This document shows positions 27,855 through 37,339 of a DNA stretch of 64,000 bases, one piece after another (within the stretch, counting starts at the first letter, position 1; each line of letters opens with the position of its first letter). The position numbers and the translations under genes were made by a program. The stretch comes from Alphaproteobacteria bacterium. Its GTDB lineage: Bacteria; Pseudomonadota; Alphaproteobacteria; Micavibrionales; Micavibrionaceae. Where the stretch lies: NCBI GenBank assembly GCA_021776025.1, contig JAJFGR010000007.1, positions 558,001-622,000 of the forward strand, read 5' to 3'. The notes beneath the pieces are model-generated. The model searched no databases, had not been told where the DNA came from, and worked only from the letters and a program-made list of their open reading frames with translations.

Positions 27855-28032
27855 TTATGTTATGTCAATCAATACTGAAAACCCTTTATTTTTCAATAGA
27901 ATACTGCTTTTTCCTTGTGCATCTTCGATTTCAAAGACCAACGGTACACCAGCCGGCATCTGCCCGTATATTTGGATTAGGAGCGCTTTTTTCTTGCAAG
28001 ATTCCTAACAAAAGCATAGTTTACGTAAGTTT
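27855..28032 (-). pseudogene. decayed fragment of a gpmA 3' end
   Basis: The minus strand here encodes pieces matching the C-terminus of the intact phosphoglycerate mutase 600 bp away. The frame through 27960 reads M-P-A-G-V-P-L-V-F-E-I-E-D (gpmA: I-P-T-G-Q-P-L-V-F-E-I-E-N). A second frame around 28000-28017 reads M-L-L-L-G-I (gpmA: M-L-I-I-L-G-V), and the preceding bases resemble the N-S-L-R codons with a further indel. The two frames are out of register and no upstream catalytic part exists, so it is non-functional. At nucleotide level ATTTCAAA and ACCAACGG blocks are shared with gpmA. Confidence 0.7.
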
Positions 28033-28051
28033 AATTTGAGGTTTTAAGATC

Positions 28052-28438
28052 ATGGATTTTAATCGTTTTAAAAAGTTCCTAGTTGGAGCATTCATCATAG
28101 CAAATACTAATAGCTGTATCCAGATTCCCGCACATGCGGTGAACGAACTCATGAAGAAGGATATACCACAACAAGCTTTGAGCGACGGATGTCAGCTTAT
28201 TCTCAACAAAACGCGCGCTTTGAAAGAAGAAGTCGAATCATCTACCAGGTTCTCTACAAATCTTTTCTTTGGAGATATTGAGGACATTGAAAATGCGAAA
28301 GATTGGCTTCAGAGCATGATGAGCAGCGGCATTGCAAGTAAGGAGCTATTTGTAAGAATTAGAGACCTCAACAATCGCCTTAAAATTACAGAATACAACG
28401 GTCTAATCGAGCCTTATTGCGCCCCAAATAAGGATTAA
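28052..28438 (+). CDS. small secreted hypothetical protein
   Basis: A 128-residue protein of unknown family. Residues about 6-29 look like a signal peptide (K-K-F-L-V-G-A-F-I-I-A then cleavage after A-H-A). The mature chain is mostly charged helix with two cysteines (D-G-C-Q-L and P-Y-C-A-P). A GAGG lies about 11 nt before the ATG. It lies between the decayed gpmA fragment and intact gpmA and its stop overlaps the convergent gpmA stop by 3 bp. Its position suggests it arrived with the patch; function is unknown. Confidence 0.6.
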   Translation: MDFNRFKKFLVGAFIIANTNSCIQIPAHAVNELMKKDIPQQALSDGCQLILNKTRALKEEVESSTRFSTNLFFGDIEDIENAKDWLQSMMSSGIASKELFVRIRDLNNRLKITEYNGLIEPYCAPNKD

Positions 28439-29058
28439 TTTTCCAGGAAATAGCGTTTCTGGATTTCACCATTTTCAATTTCAAACACCAACGGCTGACC
28501 GGTAGGAATTTCGGCTTCATTAATGGTTTCAGGCGTTTCAACGCCCAGAATAATCAGCATTGCGCGTAGAGAGTTACCGTGCGCGGCGATGAGTACGTTC
28601 TTGCCCTCCCCTACTAGACTCTTAATATTAGCCTCATAATAAGGGCGGACGCGGTTTTCCACGACATCTTTCAGGCATTCACCGCCCGGCGGGGGCACAT
28701 CGTATGATCTGCGCCAGATATGAACCTGTTCATCGCCATATTTCGCGCGGGTTTCATCCTTGTTTAAGCCAACAAGGTCGCCATAGTCGCGCTCGCGCAG
28801 ATCATCATGGGTGATCATGGTGGTGATGAGATCAGTTTGATGCGCGGCATCCAAAGCCAGACGCGCTGTACGGTTGGCGCGTTTGAGCGTGCTGGTAAAG
28901 GCTTGATCAAACTGAATATCCGCTGCGAGCAGCTTTTTTCCGGCGGATAGCGCTTCTTCGACGCCCTGCTCCGACAGATCCACATCATGAAAGCCGGTAA
29001 ATTTATTCTCTAAATTCCACTGTGACTGGCCGTGACGAAGAAGAACAAGGTAATTCAT
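28435..29058 (-). CDS. gpmA: 2,3-bisphosphoglycerate-dependent phosphoglycerate mutase
   Basis: A 207-residue dPGM interconverting 3- and 2-phosphoglycerate in glycolysis. The phosphohistidine motif L-R-H-G-Q-S-x-W-N is at residues 7-15, the conserved E-R-D-Y-G-D-L-V-G-L-N-K-D block is present, and the second histidine lies in A-A-H-G-N-S-L-R-A. Length matches the short alphaproteobacterial form. Its placement between rpsO and pnp is unusual, and a decayed copy of its 3' end lies 0.4 kb beyond its stop. Confidence 0.96.
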   Translation of the reverse strand: MNYLVLLRHGQSQWNLENKFTGFHDVDLSEQGVEEALSAGKKLLAADIQFDQAFTSTLKRANRTARLALDAAHQTDLITTMITHDDLRERDYGDLVGLNKDETRAKYGDEQVHIWRRSYDVPPPGGECLKDVVENRVRPYYEANIKSLVGEGKNVLIAAHGNSLRAMLIILGVETPETINEAEIPTGQPLVFEIENGEIQKRYFLEN

Positions 29059-29134
29059 GCTTTTGGATATCCTTTTTGATTAGATGCGAAAGCTATAAGG
29101 ATTTTTGAGGGGTTAATCAAGTGCAGGATATGCT

Positions 29135-29163
29135 TTGACTTTCATGTTCAATGGCAGTATGAA
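29135..29163 (+). promoter_or_regulatory. candidate pnp promoter
   Basis: TTGACT (29135-29140), a 17-bp spacer and TATGAA (29158-29163) form a good sigma-70-type promoter about 155 bp before pnp. A second TTGACT at 29196 has a weaker -10 (TGTTTT). Confidence 0.5.
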
Positions 29164-29167
29164 TAAG

Positions 29168-29292
29168 CCCGTTGATAAGCGGGAATACCGTGAGGTTGAC
29201 TGTTAAGCGCAAAATTTTTGTTTTTTACTGTCCACCCCACAAAATTCCCCCAAATTTTTAAACTAAAGAGGTTGTGGCGCCAAAGATGCGCC
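29168..29292 (+). promoter_or_regulatory. structured pnp 5' leader with two hairpins
   Basis: The first hairpin is CCCGTT/AGCGGG (29168-29183) with a GATA loop; the second is GGCGC/GCGCC (29276-29292) just ahead of the ribosome-binding site. Enterobacterial pnp leaders carry hairpins cut by RNase III for autoregulation; a similar role here is inference. Confidence 0.35.
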
Positions 29293-29317
29293 TACAGCTA
29301 TATGAAAGGTAAACATT

Positions 29318-31456
29318 ATGTTTAACGTATATAAGAAAGAAGTCGATTTCGGCGGTAAGACACTGACCCTCGAAACCGGTAAAGTAGCGCGTCAAGCTGA
29401 CGGCTGCGTGATTGCCACAGTTGGCGAAACAAGTGTACTTTGTGCCGTTACAGGCTCAAAAACTTTGCGCGAAGGGCAGGATTTCTTCCCGCTTTCTGTG
29501 CATTATCAAGAAAAGACATATGCCGCCGGTAAAATTCCAGGTGGCTTTTTCAAACGCGAAGCGCGTCCTTCTGAAAAAGAAACGCTGACATCACGTTTGA
29601 TTGACCGTCCATTGCGTCCGCTCTTCCCGAAAGGCTTCCTCAACGAAGTGCAGGTTGTGCTGACTGTTATCTCTCACGACCTTGAGAATGACCCGGACAT
29701 GATTGCCATGGTGGGCGCATCTGCTGCCCTTACAATTTCCGGCATTCCATTCATGGGCCCAATTGGCGGCGTTCGCGTTTGTTATAAAGACGGTGAATAT
29801 CTCATCAACCCACCAATGTACGAAGTCGAAGAAACTGACCTCAACCTGGTTGTTGCCGGTACGCAAGAAGGCGTGATGATGGTTGAATCTGAAGCACAAG
29901 AGCTGAGCGAAGAAATTATGCTTGGCGCGGTTGCTGCAGGTCACAAAGCCTATCAGCCTGCAATTCAAGGCATTATCGAGCTCGCTGAAATGTGCGCTAA
30001 AGATATGTGGGACATCGAAGAAACTCCTGATCACATCAAGAAGCTTGAAGCTGACATCAAAGCGAAATATGCGGGCGATGTTGAAAAAGCTTACGGCATT
30101 CTTGACAAGCTTCAGCGTCAGGACGCTGTTGGCGCAGCGCGCACAGCGGCTACTGCAGAATTTCTTAATGAAGAAACCGGCATTGATGGGAATTTGATTA
30201 AGTCTAAATTCAAATCACTGGAAGCGGATGTTGTTCGTGGCCAGATATTGAAAACTGGCAAACGTATTGATGAGCGTGACACAAGCACTGTGCGCCCTAT
30301 CATTGCGGAAGTTGGCATATTGCCACGTACGCACGGCTCTGCGCTGTTCACACGCGGTGAAACGCAGGCTTTGGTTGTTGCAACGCTGGGAACGGGTCAG
30401 GATGAGCAAATCATGGACCGCCTTGAAGGTGAAACACGCGAACGTTTCTTGCTGCACTATAACTTCCCTCCATATTCTGTTGGTGAAGCTGGTCGCATGG
30501 GCCCTCCGGGTCGCCGTGAGATTGGTCATGGTAAATTGGCATGGCGCGCGCTTAATCCGCTTTTGCCTTCTGCTGAAGATTTTCCTTACACAATGCGTAC
30601 AGTGTCCGAGATTACTGAATCAAACGGTTCGTCTTCTATGGCGACAGTTTGCGGAACGTCTCTCGCGCTTATGGATGCGGGTGTGCCTTTGAAAGCCCCT
30701 GTTGCAGGCATTGCGATGGGCTTGATTAAAGAAGGTGACGATTTTGCGGTTCTATCCGACATTCTTGGTGATGAAGATCATCTTGGTGACATGGACTTTA
30801 AAGTTGCCGGTACGAAAGACGGTATTACAGCCCTGCAGATGGATATCAAGATTACTTCGATTACCGAAGAAATCATGACGATTGCTTTGGCGCAGGCTAA
30901 AGACGGACGTATCCACATCCTTGATGAAATGGCGAAAGCCTTGACCGAAGGTCGTGACCAGCTTAATGCCCATGCACCGCAAATCGTATCGATCAAAATT
31001 CCGGTTGATAAGATCCGTGATGTTATTGGGACTGGCGGTAAAGTTATCCGCGAGATCACCGAAACTACGGGCGTTAAAATGGATGTTGATGATGACGGTA
31101 CAATCAAGGTTGCGGCATCTAATCAAGAAGCTATTGACGCGGCTGTTGAGTGGATCAAAGGTCTGACTGATGAGCCGGAAGTTGGCATCGTTTATGATGG
31201 CAAAGTCGTAAAGACTGTTGATTTCGGCGCATTCGTGAACTTCATGGGCGCGAAAGACGGCCTTGTTCACATCTCTGAGCTACAAGATGCACGCACCGCC
31301 AACACAACGGATGTTGTGAGCGAAGGTGACGCGGTTAAAGTCTTGCTGATGGGCATTGATGATCGCGGTAAGATCAAACTTTCCATGAAGCGTGTTAACC
31401 AGGAAACTGGTGAAGCGATTGCAGAAAGCGACGAGAAGCAAGAAGCCAACGGTTAA
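29318..31456 (+). CDS. pnp: polyribonucleotide nucleotidyltransferase (PNPase)
   Basis: A 712-residue 3'-5' phosphorolytic exoribonuclease. Two RNase PH-like domains (about 1-225 and 310-545, with F-F-K-R-E-A-R-P-S and F-T-R-G-E-T-Q-A) flank a helical linker. The KH domain is at about 555-615 ([15 protein letters not shown]) and the S1 domain at about 620-695. An AAAGG ribosome site precedes the ATG. It is separated from rpsO by gpmA and the accessory patch, and has its own promoter candidate. Confidence 0.97.
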   Translation: MFNVYKKEVDFGGKTLTLETGKVARQADGCVIATVGETSVLCAVTGSKTLREGQDFFPLSVHYQEKTYAAGKIPGGFFKREARPSEKETLTSRLIDRPLRPLFPKGFLNEVQVVLTVISHDLENDPDMIAMVGASAALTISGIPFMGPIGGVRVCYKDGEYLINPPMYEVEETDLNLVVAGTQEGVMMVESEAQELSEEIMLGAVAAGHKAYQPAIQGIIELAEMCAKDMWDIEETPDHIKKLEADIKAKYAGDVEKAYGILDKLQRQDAVGAARTAATAEFLNEETGIDGNLIKSKFKSLEADVVRGQILKTGKRIDERDTSTVRPIIAEVGILPRTHGSALFTRGETQALVVATLGTGQDEQIMDRLEGETRERFLLHYNFPPYSVGEAGRMGPPGRREIGHGKLAWRALNPLLPSAEDFPYTMRTVSEITESNGSSSMATVCGTSLALMDAGVPLKAPVAGIAMGLIKEGDDFAVLSDILGDEDHLGDMDFKVAGTKDGITALQMDIKITSITEEIMTIALAQAKDGRIHILDEMAKALTEGRDQLNAHAPQIVSIKIPVDKIRDVIGTGGKVIREITETTGVKMDVDDDGTIKVAASNQEAIDAAVEWIKGLTDEPEVGIVYDGKVVKTVDFGAFVNFMGAKDGLVHISELQDARTANTTDVVSEGDAVKVLLMGIDDRGKIKLSMKRVNQETGEAIAESDEKQEANG

Positions 31457-31483
31457 GCTTCTTCGTTATTAAATAATTCAAGG

Positions 31484-31506
31484 GTGCCCGCTATACATGC
31501 GGGCAC
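31484..31506 (+). terminator. hairpin after pnp
   Basis: GTGCCCGC (31484-31491) pairs perfectly with GCGGGCAC (31499-31506) around a 7-nt loop. Only a short TCTT follows, so termination may be partial or the stem may protect the pnp 3' end. Confidence 0.65.
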
Positions 31507-31528
31507 TCTTCGTTGTAAGGACTGGATT

Positions 31529-32293
31529 ATGGTCGATCAAATCGTCATATTTATAGCCTCTTTCGTTGCCAACACCATGTCGGCGTTTGCAGGCGGTGGG
31601 GCGGGGTTGGTGCAGTTTCCGGTTTTGATTTTTATGGGGCTGCCGTTTTCAGTGGCACTGGCTACGCACAAGACAGCAACGGTGGCGCTTGGTCTGGGCG
31701 CGGCTTATCGGCACCTCAAAAACCCCGAGAATATTGACTGGACGTTTGCCATCTATGTCATGCTTTGCGGCGTTTTTGGCACTATCCTCGGCGCGTATAT
31801 TATTGTTCAGGTGCCGGATAAGATTGCGGAAATTACCCTTGGCATTATCACGATTGCTTTAGGGCTATATTCTATACTCAAAAAAGAAATGGGCCGTATT
31901 GACAACCCGAAGCACCGCGACAGGAGCGGTTATGCAATTGGTGGGATTGTGCTGTTCTTAATCGGCGTATTTAACGGGTCGCTCACATCGGGCAGCGAGC
32001 TGTTTGTGACGGTGTGGCTTATCCTCTGGTTTGGGCTGGACTACAAGAAAGCGGTTATATACACGATGCTGCTGGTCGGGGTTTTCTGGAATGCAACTGG
32101 CGCGATTTCCGTTAATATGTTCGGGGCGCAGACCCATTGGGCGTGGATGCCTGCCCTACTCCTTGCGTCCTTTCTTGGCGGCTATGCGGGTGCACATATG
32201 GGTATCCTCAAGGGCAGTACGTGGATTAAACGCGGGTTTGAGGCAGTTACCATTGCCTCCGGCCTTTATCTCATTATAAGGTTCTTTTCATGA
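31529..32293 (+). CDS. TSUP family permease (TauE/SafE)
   Basis: A 254-residue membrane protein with about seven to eight helices. The N-terminal half contains A-G-G-G-A-G-L-V-Q-F-P-V-L-I-F-M-G-L and the T-H-K-T-A-T-V-A-L-G repeat characteristic of TauE/SafE (DUF81) exporters of sulfur-containing organic anions. The substrate cannot be inferred. The start at 31529 has AAGGA seven nt upstream; an in-frame ATG at 31484 lies inside the pnp terminator stem and is rejected. It overlaps the following glycerophosphodiesterase by 4 bp. Confidence 0.9.
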   Translation: MVDQIVIFIASFVANTMSAFAGGGAGLVQFPVLIFMGLPFSVALATHKTATVALGLGAAYRHLKNPENIDWTFAIYVMLCGVFGTILGAYIIVQVPDKIAEITLGIITIALGLYSILKKEMGRIDNPKHRDRSGYAIGGIVLFLIGVFNGSLTSGSELFVTVWLILWFGLDYKKAVIYTMLLVGVFWNATGAISVNMFGAQTHWAWMPALLLASFLGGYAGAHMGILKGSTWIKRGFEAVTIASGLYLIIRFFS

Positions 32294-33075
32294 CACTAAA
32301 ACTCCCTCAAATTATTGGTCATCGTGGCTGTGCGGCTTATGCGCCAGAAAATACGCTCGAAGCTATTCACACAGCCGCGGATATGGGCGTGGAGTGGGTT
32401 GAGCTGGATGTGAAGCTGACCAAAGATCAGGTTCCTATTATCTTTCATGATGACACGCTGGAGCGCACCACCGACACCACCGGCAATGTTGCGGATATGA
32501 ATTACGCAGAGATAAAAGAGCTTGATGCCGGGCTTTGGTTTGGCGAGAGCTTTATCGGCGCGAAAATTCCAACGCTAGAGCAAGCGGTGGATGTGTTGAT
32601 TGAGCGGGAATTGGGATTGAATTTAGAGATTAAGCCCTGCCCCGGCCGCGAGAAAGAAACTGCGGAAGTGGCGCTGGATATATTATCTGGCATTTGGGAT
32701 GACCATGATCGTTTGATTATTTCCGGCTACAGTCTCGTTGCCATGGAAACATCAATGGATATGGCTTCCGATTGGGCACGAGGCCTCGTCTATGGCCATC
32801 ACTGCCAAGAAGATTGGCTTGAAAGCCTTAAGCAAGGTCGCCTTCCTGATAATTATAAGGATGTGATCCAGCATCTTGGTTTGAGCGCTATAAGCATCGA
32901 TAACGATTTCGCAAATAAAGAAACAATGACTGATTTATTACAAGCTGGCGTTATACCCATTCCTTACAACGTCAACGATGGGCCAACGGCAAACCGCCTA
33001 CAAAGCTACGGTATTAAGTGTGTTATTTCGGATATGCCGGACGTCGTGCAGGACGGGCTTTTTAGCGTGCATTAA
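32290..33075 (+). CDS. ugpQ: glycerophosphodiester phosphodiesterase
   Basis: A 261-residue cytoplasmic GDPD TIM-barrel enzyme that hydrolyses glycerophosphodiesters to glycerol-3-phosphate and an alcohol. Catalytic blocks: G-H-R-G-C-A-A-Y-A-P-E-N-T (His-Arg), E-L-D-V-K-L-T-K-D (metal Glu/Asp) and F-H-D-D-T-L-E-R-T (second His), then N-L-E-I-K-P. No signal peptide. Translationally coupled to the TSUP permease. It converges on the unknown membrane gene with zero intergenic space. Confidence 0.92.
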   Translation: MTLKLPQIIGHRGCAAYAPENTLEAIHTAADMGVEWVELDVKLTKDQVPIIFHDDTLERTTDTTGNVADMNYAEIKELDAGLWFGESFIGAKIPTLEQAVDVLIERELGLNLEIKPCPGREKETAEVALDILSGIWDDHDRLIISGYSLVAMETSMDMASDWARGLVYGHHCQEDWLESLKQGRLPDNYKDVIQHLGLSAISIDNDFANKETMTDLLQAGVIPIPYNVNDGPTANRLQSYGIKCVISDMPDVVQDGLFSVH

Positions 33076-33582
33076 TCAGGTCCTGCTGACCCTGATGCTC
33101 CCGCAGATAAAGAATAACAGCGCCAATGTGAGCAGGAAGAAATCTATTTTTTGAAAAAAATAAAGAAAGGAAATAAAAGCGACAGAAAAAAAGAATGTAG
33201 TCATTATGTAGTACTTCAAAGACATCATCATAATTTGGGAAAAAAATATGTCCTTTGCCCTTATTTTACTTGATGATTTTGGAAGGTCCTGAATATTTGG
33301 ATAGAGATATCGTTTATAATACGCCCACGTGCACAGAATACATGCCAGAAACATTGTTCCCATCTGAGCCCATACACTCACATCATTCTCAGCACAAAAA
33401 ATTGCAAACGGGATAACTAAAACCCCAAGGCTTATATAGACCTTGTTCAGGCCTTGCATTATTCGAAGAATTTCGTCGCGCTTTTGCGATGAATGAACCG
33501 TATATCCCTTGCCCACACCCCAAGGATAAAATACCTCGCTTCCATATTGGTCTTTTACGAAAAGCTTAGAATAGTCTATCAA
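33076..33582 (-). CDS. hypothetical membrane protein downstream of fabI
   Basis: A 168-residue protein with about four transmembrane helices (two near residues 48-90 and two in the last 50) and a cytoplasmic N-terminus carrying F-Y-P-W-G-V-G-K-G-Y, a motif I associate with a widespread but unnamed small membrane family. Its start overlaps the fabI stop by 4 bp, so it is translationally coupled to the fatty acid genes. Base composition seems more AT-rich than its neighbours. Function is unknown. Confidence 0.75.
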   Translation of the reverse strand: MIDYSKLFVKDQYGSEVFYPWGVGKGYTVHSSQKRDEILRIMQGLNKVYISLGVLVIPFAIFCAENDVSVWAQMGTMFLACILCTWAYYKRYLYPNIQDLPKSSSKIRAKDIFFSQIMMMSLKYYIMTTFFFSVAFISFLYFFQKIDFFLLTLALLFFICGSIRVSRT

Positions 33583-34403
33583 GCGCCATTCCCGTTTCCG
33601 TTCTTCAGCATTTCATTGAGCTGGTCATGTTCGGGCATACCCATGACATTATAACCGCAATCAACATAGTGGACTTCGCCGGTGACGGCGGAGGACAAAT
33701 CAGAAAGAAGATATAGCCCCGTGCCGCCGAGTTCTTCGAGTTCAACTGAACGGCGCAGCGGCGCGGTGATGGTGTTGAATTTGAATGTCTTGCGCGCCCC
33801 GCCAATGACCGCTCCAGCGAGTGTGCGCATCGGTCCAGCGCTAATCGCATTGACGCGGATATTATCAGGACCCAAATCAGCAGCGAGATAGCGCGTTGAA
33901 GCTTCCAAAGCGGCCTTTGCCACGCCCATAACGTTATAATTCGGCATAACCTTCTCTGAACCATAATAGGTAAGGGTCACTGCGCTACCGCCATTTTTCA
34001 TCAACGGTTTGGCGCGGCGCATCACGGATGTAAAGGAATAGCAGGAAATATGCATGGTCTTAAGGAAGTTATCCAGCGTTGTATCCACATAACGCCCTTG
34101 CAGTTCATTCTTATCGGAAAAGGCGATGGCGTGGATGACGAAGTCCAGCTCGCCCCATTTATCCTCAAGTATGGAAAAAACTTTATCCAAATCATCCTCA
34201 GAGGTGACATCGCAATCGATAAGAATGTCAGAGCCAATAGATTCCGCAAGAGGCTTAACCCGTTTACCAAACGCATCGCCCTGATATGTGAAGGCCATTT
34301 CCGCGCCCTGCTCGTGCAAAGCTTTGGCCATACCCCAGGCGATCGACTTTTCGTTTGCGACTCCCATTACGAGGCCTTTTTTGCCCTTCATTAAATCACT
34401 CAT
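33579..34403 (-). CDS. fabI: enoyl-[acyl-carrier-protein] reductase (NADH)
   Basis: A 274-residue short-chain dehydrogenase that performs the last reduction of each fatty acid elongation cycle. The nucleotide-binding start is G-L-V-M-G-V-A-N-E-K-S-I-A-W-G, and the FabI catalytic Tyr-x6-Lys is Y-N-V-M-G-V-A-K. The triclosan-target loop is intact. It is four bp downstream of fabB in the minus-strand fabA-fabB-fabI operon. Confidence 0.96.
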   Translation of the reverse strand: MSDLMKGKKGLVMGVANEKSIAWGMAKALHEQGAEMAFTYQGDAFGKRVKPLAESIGSDILIDCDVTSEDDLDKVFSILEDKWGELDFVIHAIAFSDKNELQGRYVDTTLDNFLKTMHISCYSFTSVMRRAKPLMKNGGSAVTLTYYGSEKVMPNYNVMGVAKAALEASTRYLAADLGPDNIRVNAISAGPMRTLAGAVIGGARKTFKFNTITAPLRRSVELEELGGTGLYLLSDLSSAVTGEVHYVDCGYNVMGMPEHDQLNEMLKNGNGNGA

Positions 34404-34407
34404 TAGT

Positions 34408-35628
34408 TTAATCCTTATACTTGCTCATCGCGAGCGAGCAATTTGTACCGCCAAAGCCAAAGCTATTTGAAATTACGGTTTCGTGTTGAACGTTATCGAG
34501 GCGGGTCTGTGCGATTGGCATACCGGCGGCCTTTTCATCAAGGTTCTCAATATTGATGCTGGGGGCCACAAAATCATTTTGCATCATGAGGAGGCAATAG
34601 ATTGCTTCCTGCACCCCTGTTGCGCCCAAAGAGTGCCCGGTCATGGATTTAGTTGCGCTGATATGGGGGATGTCTTTGCCGTCCCAGACTTCGCGGATGG
34701 CGTCGAGTTCACCAATATCCCCAACAGGTGTGGAGGTGCCGTGGGTGTTAATATAAGTCACATTACCCTCAACGGTTTCTAAGGCCTTAAGCATCGCGCG
34801 CTTACCACCCTCGCCGCTTGGCGCGACCATGTCGTGCCCGTCAGATGTTGCGCCGTAGCCGGTGATTTCGCCGTAGATTTTTGCGCCGCGAGCCTTGGCG
34901 TATTCGAGTTCTTCCAGAACAATCACGCCGCCGCCGCCGGAGATAACAAAGCCGTCACGATCCGCATCATAAGCGCGGGCCGCTTTTTCAGGTGTGTCGT
35001 TATATTTAGAACTCATCGCGCCCATAGCATCGAACAGTACTGAAAGCGTCCAGTCGAGTTCTTCGCCGCCGCCGGCGAACATCACGTCTTGTTTGCCCCA
35101 TTGAATAAGCTCGGTTGCGTTGCCTATACAATGCGCGGAAGTCGAACAGGCAGACGAAATTGTGTAGTTCACGCCTTTAATTTTAAAATTCGTGGAGGCA
35201 GTGGCGGAGGTTGTTGAACACATGGCCTTGGGCACAGCGAACGGGCCAACACGCTTTGGGCTTTTTTCGCGAGCAATGTCTGCCGCGGCGACTTGCGCGC
35301 GGGTTGATGGGCCGCCGGAGCCAACGATAATCCCTGTGCGTTCGTTGGAAACGATATCTTCGCCAAGGCCAGCATCGGCGATGGCTTGCTCCATAGACAA
35401 ATGCACATAACCCGCCGCATCGCCCATAAAACGCCAGAGGCGTTTATCGATAACTTCTTGAAGATCGATGTTTGGCTTGCCGGATATTTGCGAACGAAAA
35501 CCCATCTCAGCATAGGTTTCATCAGCTGTGATACCGGACTTACCGGCTTTCAAGCTTTCAAGAACCTCGTCCTGATTACTCCCAATGCAGGAAACAACCC
35601 CCATACCTGTAACAACGACACGTCTCAT
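34408..35628 (-). CDS. fabB: beta-ketoacyl-ACP synthase I
   Basis: A 406-residue condensing enzyme. The Cys-His-His triad is in [21 protein letters not shown] and [12 protein letters not shown]. Pairing with fabA shows the FabB (unsaturated fatty acid) type rather than FabF. It lies 8 bp downstream of fabA. Together with FabA and FabI it forms the anaerobic-type unsaturated fatty acid module. Confidence 0.96.
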   Translation of the reverse strand: MRRVVVTGMGVVSCIGSNQDEVLESLKAGKSGITADETYAEMGFRSQISGKPNIDLQEVIDKRLWRFMGDAAGYVHLSMEQAIADAGLGEDIVSNERTGIIVGSGGPSTRAQVAAADIAREKSPKRVGPFAVPKAMCSTTSATASTNFKIKGVNYTISSACSTSAHCIGNATELIQWGKQDVMFAGGGEELDWTLSVLFDAMGAMSSKYNDTPEKAARAYDADRDGFVISGGGGVIVLEELEYAKARGAKIYGEITGYGATSDGHDMVAPSGEGGKRAMLKALETVEGNVTYINTHGTSTPVGDIGELDAIREVWDGKDIPHISATKSMTGHSLGATGVQEAIYCLLMMQNDFVAPSINIENLDEKAAGMPIAQTRLDNVQHETVISNSFGFGGTNCSLAMSKYKD

Positions 35629-35636
35629 TGATTAGA

Positions 35637-36179
35637 TTAGCCTTCCTTGTTTGCAGAATTATCGAATAAACCAACCTTCATGTCGGTGACTTCGCAGGCA
35701 ATGTTTCCATCCACCTCAACGCGGCCATCGGCGACACCCAAGATAAGGCGACGATTGATGAAACGCTTAACGTCTACGGTATATACAACTTTTTTTGCTG
35801 TCGGCAAGATCTGCTCCGTCAGCTTCAGCTCACCAAGGCCAATTGCGCGGCCAGAGCCTTCAGCACCTGTCCAGCCGAGAAAAAATCCTGTGAGCTGCCA
35901 GAGCGCATCAAGGCCTAAACAGCCCGGCATAACCGGATCGCCCTTAAAGTGGCAGTCGAAAAACCAGAGATCACGCTTAATATCGAGCTCTGCCACCACC
36001 TGGCCTTTGCCATGCGGGCCGCCATCTTCAGAAATGTGGGTGATACGGTCAAACATCAGCATATTCGGCAGCGGCAATTGTGGGTTTCCAGGGCCGAAAA
36101 GTTCACCTTCGCCGCATTTGATGATGTCTTCATAGCTATAGCTGGATTGTTGCTGTCCTGCGTGGAGATTAGAGGTCAT
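35637..36179 (-). CDS. fabA: 3-hydroxydecanoyl-ACP dehydratase/isomerase
   Basis: A 180-residue hot-dog-fold enzyme that dehydrates 3-hydroxydecanoyl-ACP and isomerises the trans-2 to the cis-3 double bond. The catalytic His is in [15 protein letters not shown] and the catalytic Asp in [10 protein letters not shown]. It is the first gene of the fab operon. The irr/fur-type gene often found beside it in alphaproteobacteria is not present. Confidence 0.96.
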   Translation of the reverse strand: MTSNLHAGQQQSSYSYEDIIKCGEGELFGPGNPQLPLPNMLMFDRITHISEDGGPHGKGQVVAELDIKRDLWFFDCHFKGDPVMPGCLGLDALWQLTGFFLGWTGAEGSGRAIGLGELKLTEQILPTAKKVVYTVDVKRFINRRLILGVADGRVEVDGNIACEVTDMKVGLFDNSANKEG

Positions 36180-36262
36180 GAAAAGCCCTTATAGTTTTCA
36201 TTGGAATTTATAGAATTATCATATGGTTTTATAAGGGCATTCTAAAGGCTACGCAAGACCCG

Positions 36263-37237
36263 TTAAACAGAGACGATGGCGTGTTCCATACATACAGATT
36301 TGTATGTCTCTGTAATGGCCGCCATGGCGAGCGGCTTGGCAATTGCCGGTTCCATTTCCGGAATCTCGCCCCCCGAAGCAACGGCCAACATACGGCCAGC
36401 GGCTTTTGCGCATGAAACGGACTGTTCATACTGGTTTTTCATGCCTATCGCTTTGAAGAAGCTTTGGCAGTACGGTTCAATCCCAATGATCAAATCAACG
36501 GGAGCATTCACCGGAACATCGTTAGCCGCCAAACCAAAACGCCAGTCTGTGCCAGCAGGAACGCCGAGGCGTACGGCCTCCTGCGTCATGACAAAGACAA
36601 CCTGATCAAGATTATCTGGCAATTCACAGCCACGGAAAATCATGCAGGCATCATTATTTAAAGATAGTGCAAGGCGGCGGCCAGACACTGCGCTGAGTGA
36701 GGCTATACAATCAGCAAGGCTCCAGCCCTCACAAGCAACCTTTCGATCAATCACAACATCGCAAAGCTCCTGCGCCGCAAGCTCAAAGCCCATCGCCTTA
36801 TGCGTACACTCAATTAAGAGCCGGAAGGTTTCAGCACGATGCTGCCCGTCAGCTTCCCAACTCACCAAAACATTGTGAACAATCACCAATATCAAATTAT
36901 GAAATTCAAAGGCGCAGTCCAGCCACTCTTCAAAGAAAATCCGCGCGGCCATGCGCCCTTTTTCAGTTTCCTGATCGAGAATATGAGCGGGTGGTAAAAT
37001 GCCGTGACCGATAGGCCCAGCAACCGGTTTACATCCCAACATAGACTGCAGCTCTTGTAAGCTGGCCTCCATGGCCTGATCAGGCTCATCAAACACCATA
37101 TAAGTCTCAACAAGCACTCCAGCGATATGCTGGATGACTTTCATGCAGTCCGTGCCGCGATCAGTATCGGTCGCGAGTTGAATCAGGCCGGAATACAGGC
37201 GCGCGGCCATATCAGGCTTATTGGTCAGTGCAAACAT
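36263..37237 (-). CDS. hypothetical protein, 324 residues
   Basis: A cytoplasmic-looking, mostly helical protein with many cysteines (about ten) and no signal or membrane segment. I do not recognise a family. The start at 37237 has AAGGTG nine nt upstream; a GTG at 37249 is in frame but overlaps that element. Notable segments: G-P-I-G-H-G-I-L-P-P-A-H, W-L-D-C-A-F-E-F-H-N-L and I-I-G-I-E-P-Y-C-Q-S-F-F-K-A. It precedes the fab operon on the same strand but is separated by 83 bp. The short intergenic region upstream holds a DnaA-box-like site. Confidence 0.65.
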   Translation of the reverse strand: MFALTNKPDMAARLYSGLIQLATDTDRGTDCMKVIQHIAGVLVETYMVFDEPDQAMEASLQELQSMLGCKPVAGPIGHGILPPAHILDQETEKGRMAARIFFEEWLDCAFEFHNLILVIVHNVLVSWEADGQHRAETFRLLIECTHKAMGFELAAQELCDVVIDRKVACEGWSLADCIASLSAVSGRRLALSLNNDACMIFRGCELPDNLDQVVFVMTQEAVRLGVPAGTDWRFGLAANDVPVNAPVDLIIGIEPYCQSFFKAIGMKNQYEQSVSCAKAAGRMLAVASGGEIPEMEPAIAKPLAMAAITETYKSVCMEHAIVSV

Positions 37238-37279
37238 TGTAAAAATCACCTTGGGGTTAAGGCGCTCAAGAACTGGGTT

Positions 37280-37288
37280 TGTGGATAA
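37280..37288. promoter_or_regulatory. DnaA-box-like site
   Basis: TGTGGATAA (complement TTATCCACA) matches the DnaA-box consensus exactly and lies 43 bp upstream of the unknown 324-residue gene. A single such 9-mer could occur by chance. Confidence 0.2.
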
Positions 37289-37339
37289 AACTGTGGAAAG
37301 TTACTGCGGAAGGACGCAGAATTAACTGCACCTATGAGT

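Noticed and set aside
27485-28039. 184-codon plus-strand frame after rpsO
   Set aside because: It begins in the rpsO terminator region, has no ribosome-binding site, and lies antisense to the 85-codon gene with a strong GAGGAG site and to the gpmA fragment.
29196-29224. Second TTGACT as main pnp promoter
   Set aside because: The -10 at 17 bp is TGTTTT, a poor match compared with the upstream promoter.
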